Shown: positions 1 through 9,141 of the stretch, one piece after another
Position numbering within the stretch: the first letter of the stretch is position 1
Layout of the letters: every line of letters starts with the position of its first letter
Source of the DNA: Rhodococcus sp. 1168
Lineage (GTDB): Bacteria > Actinomycetota > Actinomycetes > Mycobacteriales > Mycobacteriaceae
Direction: 5' to 3'
Assembly (NCBI RefSeq): GCF_002091955.1
Contig: NZ_MKKY01000072.1
Coordinates: 1-64,000, forward strand
Length of the DNA stretch: 64,000 nt
The notes under the pieces: generated by a model
What the model was told of the DNA's origin: nothing
The model's database searches: none
What the model saw: only the letters and a program-made list of their open reading frames with translations
Translations under genes and position numbers: made by a program

Positions 1-1162
1 GGAAGTCGATCGGCGGGCTGGCGAGCAGCACTCCGGAGAGGCCGCCGAAGAGGAAGGTGATCAGAAAGCCGATAGCGAAGAGCATCGGGGTTTCCAGTGT
101 CACCTGGCCCCGCCACATCGTGCCAATCCAGTTGAAGAGCTTCACACCGGTGGGCACCGCGATCAAGAACGACATGAACGAGAAGAACGGCAACAACACT
201 GCGCCTGTGGCAAACATATGGTGCGCCCACACCGACATCGAGAGAGCCCCGATAGCGATCGTTGCGTAGATCAAGGTGGTGTAGCCGAAAATCGGCTTAC
301 GCGAGAAGACCGGGAATACTTCGGACACGATTCCAAAGAACGGCAACGCGATGATGTACACCTCGGGGTGACCGAAGAACCAGAACAGGTGCTGCCACAA
401 CACAGCTCCACCCGTCGCCGGATCGAACAGATGCGCACCGAGATGTCGATCCGCCGCCAATCCCAGTAACGCCGCCGTCAACAGCGGGAACGCCATAAGG
501 ATCAGGATGCTGGTGACCAGGATGTTCCACGTGAAAATGGGCATCCGGAACATCGTCATACCCGGTGCTCGCAAGCAGATGACCGTCGTGATCATGTTGA
601 CGGCACCCAAGATGGTGCCCAAGCCTGCGACGGCGAGACCGAAAATCCACAGATCCGCACCGACACCCGGCGAGTGCAACGCACTCGAAAGTGGGGTATA
701 TGCGGTCCAACCGAAGTCAGCTGCACCACCGGGGGTGATGAAGCCGGATGTAGCGACTATCGCGCCGAACAGGTAGAGCCAGTACGAGAACGCGTTCAGC
801 CGCGGGAACGCTACGTCCGGGGCACCGATCTGCAGCGGCAAGATGTAGTTGGCGAAGCCGAACACGATCGGCGTCGCGTACAGCAACAGCATGATCGTGC
901 CGTGCATGGTGAACAGCTGGTTGTACTGCTCGTTCGAGAGGAATTGCAAGCCCGGTACCGCGAGCTCGGCGCGAATGAGCAACGCCATCAAGCCGCCGAT
1001 GAGGAAGAACGAGATGGAAGTTGCGATGTACATGATCCCCAACATTTTGGGGTCGGTCGTCGTCACCGCCTTGTGAATGAACGAACCTTTCGGTCCCATC
1101 CGCGGCGGGAAAGGTCTCACCGCTTTCACGGTGGCAGTGGGCTTGGGCTCAACAGCGGTCAC
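1..1162 (-). CDS. ctaD: Cytochrome c oxidase subunit I (aa3 type), partial
   Basis: This is the N-terminal about 387 residues of the haem-copper oxidase catalytic subunit, an integral membrane protein that reduces oxygen to water and pumps protons. The frame runs off the left edge, so the C-terminus is missing. The start is a GTG at 1160-1162 with a strong AGGAGG six bases upstream. The protein opens with a short basic cytoplasmic tail, then continuous membrane helices. Typical subunit I signatures are visible, including the first helix after [12 protein letters not shown], the MHGTIM motif that carries a haem a ligand histidine, and [20 protein letters not shown]. Residue spacing is that of actinobacterial CtaD, so I am confident of the family. 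Only the 5' part can be judged here. Confidence 0.96.
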   Translation of the reverse strand, partial: MTAVEPKPTATVKAVRPFPPRMGPKGSFIHKAVTTTDPKMLGIMYIATSISFFLIGGLMALLIRAELAVPGLQFLSNEQYNQLFTMHGTIMLLLYATPIVFGFANYILPLQIGAPDVAFPRLNAFSYWLYLFGAIVATSGFITPGGAADFGWTAYTPLSSALHSPGVGADLWIFGLAVAGLGTILGAVNMITTVICLRAPGMTMFRMPIFTWNILVTSILILMAFPLLTAALLGLAADRHLGAHLFDPATGGAVLWQHLFWFFGHPEVYIIALPFFGIVSEVFPVFSRKPIFGYTTLIYATIAIGALSMSVWAHHMFATGAVLLPFFSFMSFLIAVPTGVKLFNWIGTMWRGQVTLETPMLFAIGFLITFLFGGLSGVLLASPPIDF

Positions 1163-1249
1163 TGATCCTCCTGACGATGGAAGTGACGATAATCATAAAC
1201 CGCTGGAGGAGGAGTTACTACCTTTTGTCGTAGATCAACTCCGGCCAAA

Positions 1250-1279
1250 GCGCGCCTCGTGCGTGTGCACGAGGCGCGC
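1250..1279 (-). terminator. Strong hairpin, likely terminator of the secreted-protein gene
   Basis: A perfect 13-bp inverted repeat (1250-1262 with 1267-1279) closes a four-base GTGT loop. It lies 7 bp past the stop codon of the 1286-1858 minus-strand gene and about 90 bp upstream of ctaD. This position suits a terminator that separates the two transcripts. The T-tract after the stem is weak, as is usual in high-GC actinobacteria. Confidence 0.6.
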
Positions 1280-1285
1280 CGAGGG

Positions 1286-1858
1286 TCAACTTCCGAGGAT
1301 GCAGAACTGTCCGGAAGCGAGGTTCAACGCGAGAGAAAGTGGTCCGACGCAGTCGACGCCTGCAGCTTCGGCGGTTGCGCCGGAACCCCAACCGGCGATC
1401 GCGATGGTGGTCGAACCTGCGTCTGCCCATGAATGTGCGATGCCGCCGCCGATTGCGCCCGCATATGATGTGCCGCCTGCGCGTGACGCGCCGAGGGCCG
1501 TTCCGAATCCCGTCGCGTATGTGTTCGAGGTGCCGCCGGTTTCGGCAACGCTGACGGCCGTTCCACTGTCTGCTGCTGTGGCGGTCGAACGCGATCCTTC
1601 TGCGGACGTTGCCCCGCAGCTGGCGTTCCCGTCGACGAGAATTTGATTGGCCGACGGAGGGGATACGCACGTCACCGGAGCTGCATTTGCCACGCCGGCT
1701 CCGGCGAATCCGGCTCCGGCGAATCCGGCAGCGACGAAACCGCTGGAAACAGCGAAAACTGCTGCGGTACGGGATAACCGACTAACCGACCGTGAAAGGC
1801 CCTGTGATGTCGAGGTGAACGATGCTGAGCGGGCGAGCGAAGAAAAAGCGGAGAACAA
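1286..1858 (-). CDS. Small secreted protein of unknown function (DUF6764-like)
   Basis: The gene encodes about 190 residues. A long N-region is followed by a hydrophobic stretch rich in Ala, Gly and Phe and an Ala-Asn-Ala-Ala site that looks like signal peptidase I cleavage. The mature part is low in charge, rich in Ala, Gly, Ser and Thr, and contains four cysteines that could form two disulfides. No catalytic motif is visible. I prefer the TTG at 1856-1858 because AAGGAG lies six bases upstream; a second TTG at 1871-1873 lacks any ribosome-binding site. The family name is from memory of similar Rhodococcus proteins and is not certain. Export to the cell envelope or medium is inferred. Confidence 0.7.
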   Translation of the reverse strand: MFSAFSSLARSASFTSTSQGLSRSVSRLSRTAAVFAVSSGFVAAGFAGAGFAGAGVANAAPVTCVSPPSANQILVDGNASCGATSAEGSRSTATAADSGTAVSVAETGGTSNTYATGFGTALGASRAGGTSYAGAIGGGIAHSWADAGSTTIAIAGWGSGATAEAAGVDCVGPLSLALNLASGQFCILGS

Positions 1859-1975
1859 CAGGGGCTCCTTCAAGGAAACGAAATGGGTCGGTGCGGCACA
1901 CCGTACCCCGGTTCTGCGCTGCGGTCATCAGTGATTTATCCCTACTCCGTGTAACGATTCGGCACGCCTTCGCGG

Positions 1976-2255
1976 GTCTCGTCCGGTCGCCTGAAGGCCT
2001 TGATCGTGGGAGCGCTCACCACTGCGGATCTGTTCGAGGTGGAATCTGCCGAGCACCTCAGGCAAGCACCGGGGCCGAACAACTTATGGGACGGCATTGT
2101 CGCTGGATGGAATTCGCTTCTCGACACCGGGAGAGACGCGCTGGTGGCCCTCGGCTGGGCTATTTACGTGGTTGGGAACTCTCACAGTGGGTGCTCTGGT
2201 CGTCTACGTCATCGTCGGGATCGTCCGCCGCGGCACCACCGAGAGGGTCGAGTAA
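1976..2255 (+). pseudogene. Decayed DUF4349-family membrane protein remnant
   Basis: The plus strand reads RLKALIVGALTTADLFEVES, which resembles the coiled-coil region of DUF4349 lipoproteins. It then jumps to LWDGIVAGWNSLLDTGRDAL, which resembles the start of their C-terminal membrane anchor. The anchor continues in a different frame from about 2175 as a hydrophobic helix ending VRRGTTERVE and a TAA stop at 2253-2255. Signal peptide, N-terminal domain and most of the coiled coil are absent, and at least one frameshift is required. I therefore call it a relic with internal deletion, not a working gene. The family match is by eye. Confidence 0.55.
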
Positions 2256-2291
2256 GGGGAGGATGTCGAGGACGAAAAGTCGAGGTGACCG

Positions 2292-2756
2292 TCACACACT
2301 CCCGGCGAATCCGTGTTGGCGCCATGCCTCGTACATGACGACGGCGGCCGCGTTGGCAAGGTTGAGCGATCGTCGACCCTCGATCATCGGAATGCGCAGC
2401 TGTTCGGTGACCAGCGGATCGCGGAGCACTTCCTCGGGGAGACCTGTCGGTTCGGGACCGAACAGCAACACGTCATCGGGGCGATAGGAAACGTCCGCGT
2501 GAAACTTGCTCGCATGTGCGGTATAGGCGAACACGCGTTCCGGCGCCAGTGCCTCCCATGCGGCAGCCAGATTCTCGTGGACGGTCACCGAGGCCAGATC
2601 GTGGTAGTCCAGGCCGGCGCGCTTGAGTTTGGGCTCGGACATGTCGAACCCCAGGGGGCCGACCAAGTGCAGTTCACATCCGGTGCCAGCGACGAGTCGG
2701 ATCGCGTTTCCGGTGTTCTGAGGAATGCGTGGCTGAAAGAACATGAGGCGAAACAC
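2292..2756 (-). CDS. trmL: tRNA (cytidine/uridine-2'-O-)-methyltransferase, SpoU/TrmL type
   Basis: This 154-residue SPOUT methyltransferase should methylate the ribose of the wobble base in certain tRNAs using SAM. The family trefoil-knot motifs are present: QPRIPQNTGNAIRL near the N-terminus, LLFGPEPTGLP in the middle and IPMIEGRRSLNLANAAAVV near the C-terminus. Length matches bacterial TrmL. The GTG at 2754-2756 gives an MFRLMFFQP-like N-terminus as in homologues; another GTG three codons upstream (2763-2765) is possible. The gene is divergent from the pentapeptide-repeat gene, with about 33 bp between the two starts. Confidence 0.9.
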   Translation of the reverse strand: MFRLMFFQPRIPQNTGNAIRLVAGTGCELHLVGPLGFDMSEPKLKRAGLDYHDLASVTVHENLAAAWEALAPERVFAYTAHASKFHADVSYRPDDVLLFGPEPTGLPEEVLRDPLVTEQLRIPMIEGRRSLNLANAAAVVMYEAWRQHGFAGSV

Positions 2757-2789
2757 CCGGTTCACTCTGCCATCAGCCCTACCGGGAGA

Positions 2790-3398
2790 ATGGAAGAGGT
2801 GCACGAGAACCAGATTATCGGCGAGGACTACTCCGACGCGAGACTCGATCAACAGCAATGGCACGACCGGGAATACGTGGCGTGCAACTTTCGAGACGCC
2901 GACCTCAGCGGCGTGAAGACCACCGCGGTGGTCTTCACCGAATGTGATTTCACCGGCACGGATCTGACCGAATCGGTCCATGTCAACGCAGCGTTTCGCT
3001 CCTGCACCTTCGCACGAACCAATCTGCAACACAGCGTCTTCCGTCATTCGACCATGATCGGCTCGACCTTCGTCGATTGTCGGATGCGCCCGTCGACTTT
3101 CGACGAGGTCGACTTCACATTGGTAGGAATGGGGGGAGCTGACATGCGCGGGATGGACTTGACCAACTGCCGCATGGTCGAGGCGAACTTGGTGAACACC
3201 GACCTGCGTAAAGCGATTCTGCGTTCGGTGGATCTCAGTGGCGCACGAACCGTAGGCGCCAAGATGCAGGAATCCGATCTTCGTGGCGCTCGGATCGACG
3301 CACACCTCTGGATGTCTGCGACGGTGACGGGTGCCCGGATCGAGCTGACACAGGCGGTCGCGTACGCCCAGGCACACGGGCTTTCGGTCGAGGGCTGA
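2790..3398 (+). CDS. Pentapeptide repeat protein
   Basis: The 202-residue protein consists mostly of tandem five-residue units of the A(D/N)LXX type (for example NFRDADLSG, DFTGTDLTE, TNLQHSVFR, ANLVNTDLRK, VDLSGARTV, SDLRGARID). These are expected to fold as a right-handed quadrilateral beta helix. Known relatives include MfpA/Qnr, which mimic DNA and protect gyrase, but many family members have no known role. Nothing here proves gyrase binding. The ATG at 2790 has a GGGAGA just upstream, and the protein starts inside the spacer shared with divergent trmL. It is probably cytosolic, as no signal or membrane segment is seen. Confidence 0.88.
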   Translation: MEEVHENQIIGEDYSDARLDQQQWHDREYVACNFRDADLSGVKTTAVVFTECDFTGTDLTESVHVNAAFRSCTFARTNLQHSVFRHSTMIGSTFVDCRMRPSTFDEVDFTLVGMGGADMRGMDLTNCRMVEANLVNTDLRKAILRSVDLSGARTVGAKMQESDLRGARIDAHLWMSATVTGARIELTQAVAYAQAHGLSVEG

Positions 3399-3452
3399 CT
3401 ACTTGCGGACCGGCGTCCGCTCGACCCGCTGGCACCTGGAACAATAGCGAGC

Positions 3453-4322
3453 GTGACTGCGACGATTCTGGACGGCAAAGCAACTCGAGACGAGATCTTC
3501 GTCGATCTCACTCAGCGAGTGACAAAGCTACGAGAACACGGGATCGTTCCCGGGCTCGGCACGGTGCTGGTGGGCGATGATCCCGGCTCGGCGGCGTACG
3601 TCCGCGGCAAACACAACGACTGCGCCAAAGTCGGTATCACCTCGATTCGGCGGGATCTGCCTGCGGACATTTCACAGGCGGAGCTCGACGCCGTGATCGA
3701 CGAGCTCAACGCCAATCCCGAGTGCACCGGTTACATCGTGCAGCTTCCACTTCCGAAGCATCTCGACGAGAACGCTGCGCTCGAACGGATCGACCCATCC
3801 AAGGATGCCGACGGACTGCACCCGATCAACCTCGGTCGACTCGTCCTGGGTAAGCAGGCAGCATTGCCCTGCACCCCACGAGGGATCGTCCATCTCCTCC
3901 GTCGCTACGACGTGGCGCTCGACGGAGCCCATGCCGTCGTCATCGGTCGCGGGGTAACGGTCGGCCGGCCTATCGGACTGCTGCTCACTCGTAAGAGCGA
4001 GAACTCCACCGTCACCCTGTGCCACACCGGGACCAAGGACCTGGCCGCCGAGGTTCGCCGCGCCGACGTCGTCATTGCGGCTGCGGGAGTTCCCGGAATT
4101 GTCACCGCGGACATGATCAAGCCCGGTGCCGCAGTGCTCGACGTCGGGGTTACTCGAACGGATGAGGGACTGCGCGGCGACGTTGCGCCCGAGGTGGCCG
4201 AAGTCGCCGGTTTCCTCTCGCCCAACCCTGGTGGAGTCGGTCCGCTGACGAGAGCGTTCCTACTGTCGAACGTGGTCGAGCGGGCCGAGCAGGCTCTCGC
4301 AACCACCACAGAAGCGGTCTGA
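3453..4322 (+). CDS. folD: Bifunctional methylene-THF dehydrogenase / methenyl-THF cyclohydrolase
   Basis: FolD interconverts 5,10-methylene-, 5,10-methenyl- and 10-formyl-tetrahydrofolate with NADP in the cytosol, feeding purine and formyl-methionine synthesis. The 289-residue length is standard. Signatures are [14 protein letters not shown] with the catalytic Lys, the substrate motif [22 protein letters not shown], and the Rossmann segment [16 protein letters not shown]. The C-terminus contains the usual [20 protein letters not shown]. It starts with GTG at 3453 and is followed after 6 bp by the DUF3017 gene, as Rv3356c is by Rv3355c in M. tuberculosis. Confidence 0.97.
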   Translation: MTATILDGKATRDEIFVDLTQRVTKLREHGIVPGLGTVLVGDDPGSAAYVRGKHNDCAKVGITSIRRDLPADISQAELDAVIDELNANPECTGYIVQLPLPKHLDENAALERIDPSKDADGLHPINLGRLVLGKQAALPCTPRGIVHLLRRYDVALDGAHAVVIGRGVTVGRPIGLLLTRKSENSTVTLCHTGTKDLAAEVRRADVVIAAAGVPGIVTADMIKPGAAVLDVGVTRTDEGLRGDVAPEVAEVAGFLSPNPGGVGPLTRAFLLSNVVERAEQALATTTEAV

Positions 4323-4328
4323 CCTTCG

Positions 4329-4604
4329 ATGTGGTCCCAGATCCGCAAGAACCTGCCGCTCGTCATCGTGCTCGTGATCATTGCGGCGGCGCTCGTTCTC
4401 GTTCTTGCGGATCGGTGGCGCCGCGGTGCCTTCGTATTCGGTGTGGCGACGATAGCGGCCGCAGGCTTCCGGTTGTGTATGCCGGAGAAGAACGTCGGCC
4501 TGCTACAGGTCCGAAGTAGAACCTTCGACGTCTCGGCCATGGCGCTGGTCGGGGGAGCCATCGTGTTGCTGGCGGCGTCGATCGATCCGCTCGGCACCGA
4601 CTGA
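4329..4604 (+). CDS. DUF3017 small membrane protein
   Basis: This 91-residue protein has three predicted membrane helices (about residues 9-26, 34-47 and 69-84) and a basic N-terminus. It is the usual partner downstream of folD in Mycobacteriales, where the family is called DUF3017. No enzymatic motif is visible and its role is unknown. The stop codon (4602-4604) lies inside the left arm of the convergent hairpin at 4601-4628. Confidence 0.88.
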   Translation: MWSQIRKNLPLVIVLVIIAAALVLVLADRWRRGAFVFGVATIAAAGFRLCMPEKNVGLLQVRSRTFDVSAMALVGGAIVLLAASIDPLGTD

Positions 4605-4628
4605 GTATTCGTCCGGTCGAATACTCAG
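4601..4628. terminator. Bidirectional hairpin containing both stop codons
   Basis: An 11-bp perfect inverted repeat (4601-4611 with 4618-4628, loop of 6) sits at the convergent junction of the DUF3017 gene and metX. The TGA of the plus gene (4602-4604) lies in the left arm and the stop of metX (minus, 4625-4627) in the right arm. It can serve as a terminator on either strand. Confidence 0.65.
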
Positions 4629-5779
4629 CTGGTGCGACCCGTCGAGACGCGCGCATGCTTCATCGTCTCGCCGAGTAGTGCGGATACTGCGTTGGCTTCG
4701 GTCAGAAACCCGTCGTGGCCATCACGTGACTGAATGACCTCGAGGCCGCGGCATTCCGGGAGGCCGCGGGCGAGCTCCTTCTGTAGCCGCAAGGGATAGA
4801 GTCGATCGGAGTCGACGCCGCCGACGATCGTCGGGACGGTGGCCATGGCCAAGGCGGCGTCGAATCCACCTCGCCCACGTCCGATGTCGTGTCTGTTCAT
4901 AGCTTCGGTCAGCAATACGTAGGTGCTTGCGTCGAAGCGGTCGACCAGCTTGCTCGCCTGATGCTGAAGGTAGCTTTCGACCGAGTATCGTCCGCCCTGC
5001 CATGGATCTTCTTCGCCTTGACCGGAGTTGGCGAACCTCAGGTCTAGCTCGCTCTCGGTTCGGTACGTCAGGTGAGCGATTCGGCGCGCTATGCCCAGTC
5101 CGACCCGTGGGGCCCGGCCGGTTCCGTGGTAGTTGCCGCCCTGCCAGTCGGGATCGGCCTTGATCGCCTCGATTTGAGTTGTCTGCGTACCGATTTGGTC
5201 GGCAGTTGCGCGGCCTCCGACCGCGAGCACCAGAGCTGACGCGACGCGGTCCGGGTATCCCACTATCCACTCGAGCGTGCGCATGCCTCCCATCGAGCCG
5301 CCGACCACGGCTGCGAACCTTTCGATGCCGAGTGCATCGGCGAGAGCTATCTCCGCGGACACCTGGTCGCGGATCGAGATCTCCGGAAAGGTACTGCCGT
5401 AGGGGAATCCGCTCGTATTCAGCGAAGACGGTCCTGTCGTCCCACCGCAACCACCGAGCACGTTGGAGGCGATGACACACCACTCGTCCGTGTCGATCGG
5501 AGCGCCGGGCCCGACCATCCCGTTCCACCACCCGGGCAAGGCATGAGCGCCTCCGGCAGGTCCGGACACATGCGAGTCCCCGGTCAACGCATGCTCGACG
5601 AGCACCACGTTGTCGCGGTTCGGGGACAGCTCACCCCAACGTTGAACGGCGATGGTCACCTGTGGCAGGGACGCGCCGTTCTCGAGGTCCAACCGACCGA
5701 TGTCGATACTGCCGAGCCGTCCGTCCGGCGCAGGAAACCCTGCGGCCGAACGGACGTCGTGCACTGAGCCGATGGTCAA
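4625..5779 (-). CDS. metXA: Homoserine O-acetyltransferase
   Basis: This alpha/beta-hydrolase-fold enzyme acetylates homoserine with acetyl-CoA, giving the substrate of the upstream MetY. The nucleophile elbow GGSMGGM places Ser at about residue 162. Oxyanion region [14 protein letters not shown] and the C-terminal [16 protein letters not shown] stretch (here [13 protein letters not shown]) with Asp and His complete the triad. Length 384 matches the family. The likely start is TTG at 5777-5779, which overlaps the metY stop by four bases (TTGA), implying translational coupling; a GTG at 5762-5764 is an alternative. The operon is controlled by the SAM-IV leader. Confidence 0.95.
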   Translation of the reverse strand: MTIGSVHDVRSAAGFPAPDGRLGSIDIGRLDLENGASLPQVTIAVQRWGELSPNRDNVVLVEHALTGDSHVSGPAGGAHALPGWWNGMVGPGAPIDTDEWCVIASNVLGGCGGTTGPSSLNTSGFPYGSTFPEISIRDQVSAEIALADALGIERFAAVVGGSMGGMRTLEWIVGYPDRVASALVLAVGGRATADQIGTQTTQIEAIKADPDWQGGNYHGTGRAPRVGLGIARRIAHLTYRTESELDLRFANSGQGEEDPWQGGRYSVESYLQHQASKLVDRFDASTYVLLTEAMNRHDIGRGRGGFDAALAMATVPTIVGGVDSDRLYPLRLQKELARGLPECRGLEVIQSRDGHDGFLTEANAVSALLGETMKHARVSTGRTS

Positions 5780-7113
5780 GACGCCGCCGCAGCGAATCCG
5801 CGCTCGAGATCAGCGACGATGTCGTCGATCCCTTCGATGCCCACCGCGAGGCGCACCAGTCCCGGAGTGACACCCGCAGCGATCTGCTCCTCGGGTGAGA
5901 GCTGTGAGTGAGTTGTCGATGCGGGATGAATTACGAGTGAACGCACATCACCGATGTTAGCTACATGGCTGTGCAGACTCAGTGCGTCGACGAACTTCTT
6001 GCCGGCGTCGATGCCGCCCTTCAGTTCGAAAGCGACGATTGCGCCCTGCCCCTTCGGTGCCAATTCCTGGCCACGTTCGAACCACGGGGAGGACTTCAGG
6101 CCTGCGTAATTGACACTGACCACCTCACTGCGGGCCTCGACGAAGGCTGCTACCTTCTGAGCGTTCTCGACGTGGCGCTCCATCCGAAGGCTCAGCGTCT
6201 CGAGTCCCTGGCTGATCAGGAATGCGTTGAACGGTGCGACAGCGGCTCCGATGTCGCGAAGCAGTTGGACGCGAGCCTTGAGGGCGAAGGCCGGTGCGCC
6301 GAGGTCCGCGAACACCACGCCATGATAGCTCGGGTCGGGAGTGGTGAAGTTGTCGTGGCGCCCTTGGGTCCAGTCGAAAGTGCCACCGTCGACGATGACG
6401 CCTGCGATTGCCGTGCCGTGGCCCCCGAGGTACTTGGTGGCCGAATGGACGACGATGTCGGCGCCGTGCTTCAGCGGCTGAATGAGATATGGCGTCGCGA
6501 CGGTGTTGTCGACGATCAGCGGAAGGCCGTTCTCGTGCGCGATCTTCGACACTCCGGGAATGTCGAAGATGTCGTTCTTGGGGTTCGAGATCGTTTCGCC
6601 GTAGAACGCCTTCGTCTTCGGCGTGATCGCGGAGCGCCACTCCTCGAGATCGTCGGGATCGGAGACGAAGCTGACGGTGATACCCAGTTTCCGCAACGTG
6701 TAGTGGAAAAGGTTGTACGTCCCGCCGTACAAGCGCGGACTCGAGACTATGTGATCGCCTGCTTCGGCGATGTTCAGGATTGCAAGAGTCTCGGCAGCTT
6801 GTCCGGAGGCCAAGAGCAGCGCTGCAACGCCACCCTCCAGCGCTGCGATGCGCTGCTCCACGGCATCCTGCGTCGGGTTCATGATGCGGGTGTAGATGTT
6901 GCCGGGCTCGGTCAGTCCGAAGAGCGCGGCAGCGTGATCGGTGCTGTCGAAGGTGTACGACGTCGTCTGGTAGATCGGTAGCGCGCGTGCGCGTGTGACG
7001 CCGTCAGCGCTCTGACCTACGTGGATTTGCTTGGTTTCGAAGCTCCACGACGCGGTGGGATCTTCGATGGGTGAGCCGGCGGCATCTACGACGTCGGGTG
7101 TGTTCTCGCTCAT
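5776..7113 (-). CDS. metY: O-acetylhomoserine aminocarboxypropyltransferase (sulfhydrylase)
   Basis: This PLP enzyme of the Cys/Met metabolism family converts O-acetylhomoserine and sulfide to homocysteine. The PLP lysine is K227 in [13 protein letters not shown]. Other family marks are YTRIMNPT with the phosphate-binding residues and [14 protein letters not shown]. The 445-residue length fits MetY and not the shorter cystathionine synthases. It is the first full gene of a metY-metX operon. Its ribosome-binding site (CGGAG) falls inside the last codons of the short upstream ORF at 7123-7206, so its translation may depend on that ORF. Confidence 0.94.
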   Translation of the reverse strand: MSENTPDVVDAAGSPIEDPTASWSFETKQIHVGQSADGVTRARALPIYQTTSYTFDSTDHAAALFGLTEPGNIYTRIMNPTQDAVEQRIAALEGGVAALLLASGQAAETLAILNIAEAGDHIVSSPRLYGGTYNLFHYTLRKLGITVSFVSDPDDLEEWRSAITPKTKAFYGETISNPKNDIFDIPGVSKIAHENGLPLIVDNTVATPYLIQPLKHGADIVVHSATKYLGGHGTAIAGVIVDGGTFDWTQGRHDNFTTPDPSYHGVVFADLGAPAFALKARVQLLRDIGAAVAPFNAFLISQGLETLSLRMERHVENAQKVAAFVEARSEVVSVNYAGLKSSPWFERGQELAPKGQGAIVAFELKGGIDAGKKFVDALSLHSHVANIGDVRSLVIHPASTTHSQLSPEEQIAAGVTPGLVRLAVGIEGIDDIVADLERGFAAAAS

Positions 7114-7122
7114 GGTGGGTAA

Positions 7123-7206
7123 CTACTCCGTTTTCGATTCAAGAGTGCGATTCGGCTGGGGCTCGGCGTAGCGAGCCGGGCGGGGCGTATCGAAGCGACA
7201 ACACAT
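7123..7206 (-). CDS. 27-residue leader ORF with Cys-Cys at positions 2-3
   Basis: An ATG at 7204-7206, preceded by a perfect AGGAGG eight bases upstream, opens a 27-codon frame starting Met-Cys-Cys-Arg and ending with TAG at 7123-7125. Only nine bases separate its stop from the metY ATG, and the likely metY ribosome-binding site lies within its last codons. Mycobacterial sulfur operons are known to carry short cysteine-rich attenuator ORFs; this one resembles that design but has just two cysteines. A regulatory, not structural, role is inferred. Confidence 0.6.
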   Translation of the reverse strand: MCCRFDTPRPARYAEPQPNRTLESKTE

Positions 7207-7255
7207 CGTGAACCTCCTAGGGGCTTGCAACCGAACGTGGTTGTGATCGGTTGTT

Positions 7256-7277
7256 GGGTTCGCCCCTGGGCGAACCC
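7256..7277 (-). promoter_or_regulatory. Expression-platform hairpin between SAM-IV aptamer and leader ORF
   Basis: A 10-bp perfect inverted repeat (7256-7265 with 7268-7277) follows the aptamer on the minus strand. Its GGGGC segment could instead pair with the GCCCCT just ahead of the AGGAGG of the leader ORF. That would give two exclusive folds and a plausible translation-control switch. The pairing is inferred by eye and has not been computed. Confidence 0.45.
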
Positions 7278-7400
7278 GCGCTTGTTCTCCGACTACGCGA
7301 ACGCAGTCGACTAACCAGGTCTTCTCACCCGGGGCACCCCACCGCGGTTGGAGGGTTGCCGGCCAGCAAGCCGGGGCTTTGACGCTGACACTCATGACCT
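7275..7400 (-). promoter_or_regulatory. SAM-IV riboswitch
   Basis: The minus-strand RNA starts GGTCATGAGTG and contains the SAM-I/IV core AGCCCCGGCTTGCTGGCCGG, GGCAACCCTCC, the CCGCGGTGGGGTGCC box and a closing GACC that pairs with the first GGTC. An extra UUCG-capped 8-bp hairpin (CGACTGCG with CGTAGTCG) and a downstream AAGCGCGGG follow, as in the SAM-IV class found in Actinomycetales. It stands directly upstream of metYX, so high S-adenosylmethionine should lower their expression. The class assignment rests on my memory of the consensus. Confidence 0.88.
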
Positions 7401-7743
7401 TTGCAGAATCCTAGCGTGTCCTCCGACACGTCGAATAGCGACACCGTTGTCGATGTCGATCGGGCCGTGACCAGCGCACTTAGTGGTCGGCGGTCGGAGC
7501 TTCCCCGAAAGGGTCACCGGCCATGCCTGAGCAGGCAAGCAGTACGCTTGTCTTGTTTCCTCGCACGCTCACGCACTGCGCGCGCGGCGTATACGTTCGA
7601 AGTCGAGTACACGCACTCGGCCCAGCAGCGAAGAGGCGTAATACGAGTGGGACCACTGATCGACCCACCACGTCGGTTCTGCGGCAACACTGGCAGCTAC
7701 GGAAGACGAAACGGCATACTTCCCAGGAGGACGCGAACCCCAC
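7401..7743. other. Divergent intergenic region, metYX leader to icd
   Basis: These 343 bases separate the start of the SAM-IV leader from the icd start codon. They must hold both promoters. I see no convincing reading frame, and no operator I can name. An AGGAGG at about 7725-7732 precedes icd at a rather long distance. Confidence 0.5.
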
Positions 7744-8967
7744 ATGTCCAAGATCAAGGTCGAAGGCAAGGTCGTCGAACTCGACGGCGATGAGATGACA
7801 CGCATCATCTGGCAGTTCATCAAGGACAAGCTCATCCATCCGTACCTCGATGTCGATCTCGAGTACTACGACTTGGGAATCGAATCCAGGGACAAGACGG
7901 ACGACCAAGTCACCGTCGATGCCGCGAACGCAATCAAGAAGCACGGCGTCGGGGTCAAATGCGCGACGATCACTCCGGACGAGGCTCGCGTCGAGGAATT
8001 CGGCCTGAAGAAGATGTGGCGTTCGCCCAACGGGACGATTCGCAATATCCTCGGTGGCACCATCTTCCGGGCGCCGATCATCATTTCCAACGTCCCGCGA
8101 CTGGTACCGGGCTGGACCAAGCCGATCATCATCGGCCGTCACGCCTTCGGCGACCAGTACCGCGCCATCGACTTCAAGGTGCCTGGACCCGGCACCGTGA
8201 CCATCACCTACATGCCCGAGGACGGCAGTGAGCCGATCCAGCACGAGCTGGTCAGGTTCACCGAGGAGAGCCTCGGCGGCGTCGTGCAAGGTCAGTACAA
8301 CTTCAACCAGTCGATCATCGATTTCGCTCGTGCGTCGCTCAACTACGGTTTGCAGCAGAACTACCCGGTGTACTTGTCGACCAAGAACACGATCCTCAAG
8401 GCCTACGACGGCCAATTCAAGGACACCTTCCAGCACATCTACGAAAAAGAATTCAAGGCGGAGTTCGACGCTGCCGGGCTGACGTACGAGCACCGCCTCA
8501 TCGATGACATGGTCGCGTCGTCCATGAAGTGGGAGGGCGGCTACGTCTGGGCCTGCAAGAACTACGACGGCGACGTCCAGTCGGACACCGTCGCGCAGGG
8601 CTTCGGTTCGCTCGGCCTCATGACGTCGGTTCTGCTTACCCCGGACGGTAAGACCTGTGAAGCAGAGGCTGCACACGGCACGGTGACTCGCCATTTTCGT
8701 CAGCACCAGCAAGGCAAACCGACCTCGACCAATCCGATTGCGTCGATCTTTGCGTGGACTCGAGGTCTCGAGCACCGCGGCAAGCTCGACAGTACTCCCG
8801 AGGTCATCGGCTTCGCTCAGGCATTGGAAGACATTGTCATCAAGACCGTCGAAGGTGGCCAGATGACCAAGGATCTTGCCGCGCTCGTCGGAGGAGATCA
8901 GGGCTATCTGTCCACCGAAGAGTTTCTCGGCGCACTCGACGAAAACCTGCAGAGGGCCCTGAAGTAA
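7744..8967 (+). CDS. icd: NADP-dependent isocitrate dehydrogenase
   Basis: This TCA-cycle enzyme oxidises isocitrate to 2-oxoglutarate with NADP. At 407 residues it belongs to the homodimeric, eukaryote-like Icd1 class, not the E. coli type. Visible marks include [12 protein letters not shown] near the N-terminus, the substrate loop [21 protein letters not shown] with the isocitrate-binding Ser and Arg residues, [13 protein letters not shown] with the metal-binding Asp, and [10 protein letters not shown] near the cofactor site. It follows the same order (trpS, icd1, met genes) as in mycobacteria. A hairpin at 9053-9092 likely ends its transcript. Confidence 0.96.
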   Translation: MSKIKVEGKVVELDGDEMTRIIWQFIKDKLIHPYLDVDLEYYDLGIESRDKTDDQVTVDAANAIKKHGVGVKCATITPDEARVEEFGLKKMWRSPNGTIRNILGGTIFRAPIIISNVPRLVPGWTKPIIIGRHAFGDQYRAIDFKVPGPGTVTITYMPEDGSEPIQHELVRFTEESLGGVVQGQYNFNQSIIDFARASLNYGLQQNYPVYLSTKNTILKAYDGQFKDTFQHIYEKEFKAEFDAAGLTYEHRLIDDMVASSMKWEGGYVWACKNYDGDVQSDTVAQGFGSLGLMTSVLLTPDGKTCEAEAAHGTVTRHFRQHQQGKPTSTNPIASIFAWTRGLEHRGKLDSTPEVIGFAQALEDIVIKTVEGGQMTKDLAALVGGDQGYLSTEEFLGALDENLQRALK

Positions 8968-9052
8968 TTCAGTGAATCAGCTGATCACCTGCTCGGGTGA
9001 GGACAATCACCAGCTATGGACTCGGAAATCGGGTGCGTGCGGGATGAGAATC

Positions 9053-9092
9053 GAAGAAGGGGACGTTTCCTACCAGGGTCGTCCCTTTCTTC
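9053..9092 (+). terminator. Hairpin after icd
   Basis: A 13-bp stem with one G-U pair (9053-9065 with 9080-9092) and a 14-base loop lies between icd and the MFS gene. The right arm is pyrimidine-rich (CCCTTTCTTC). Position and form fit a factor-independent terminator for icd. Confidence 0.5.
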
Positions 9093-9141
9093 ATGTTCGA
9101 CAGTGATCGTGTTCCCATATCGATGAAAAGGTTGTTCTGCT

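Noticed and set aside
2292..3377. A 361-codon minus-strand frame covering the pentapeptide-repeat gene
   Set aside because: Only its last 154 codons (trmL) show family motifs. The rest is antisense to clear pentapeptide repeats on the plus strand, which have their own ribosome site.
2790..3398. Calling the pentapeptide-repeat protein a quinolone-resistance factor (MfpA/Qnr)
   Set aside because: The repeat fold alone does not show gyrase binding. The family is large and the gene sits beside trmL, not in a resistance context.
7480..8775. A 431-codon minus-strand frame across icd
   Set aside because: The plus strand encodes a complete Icd1-type enzyme; the shadow lacks any motif.
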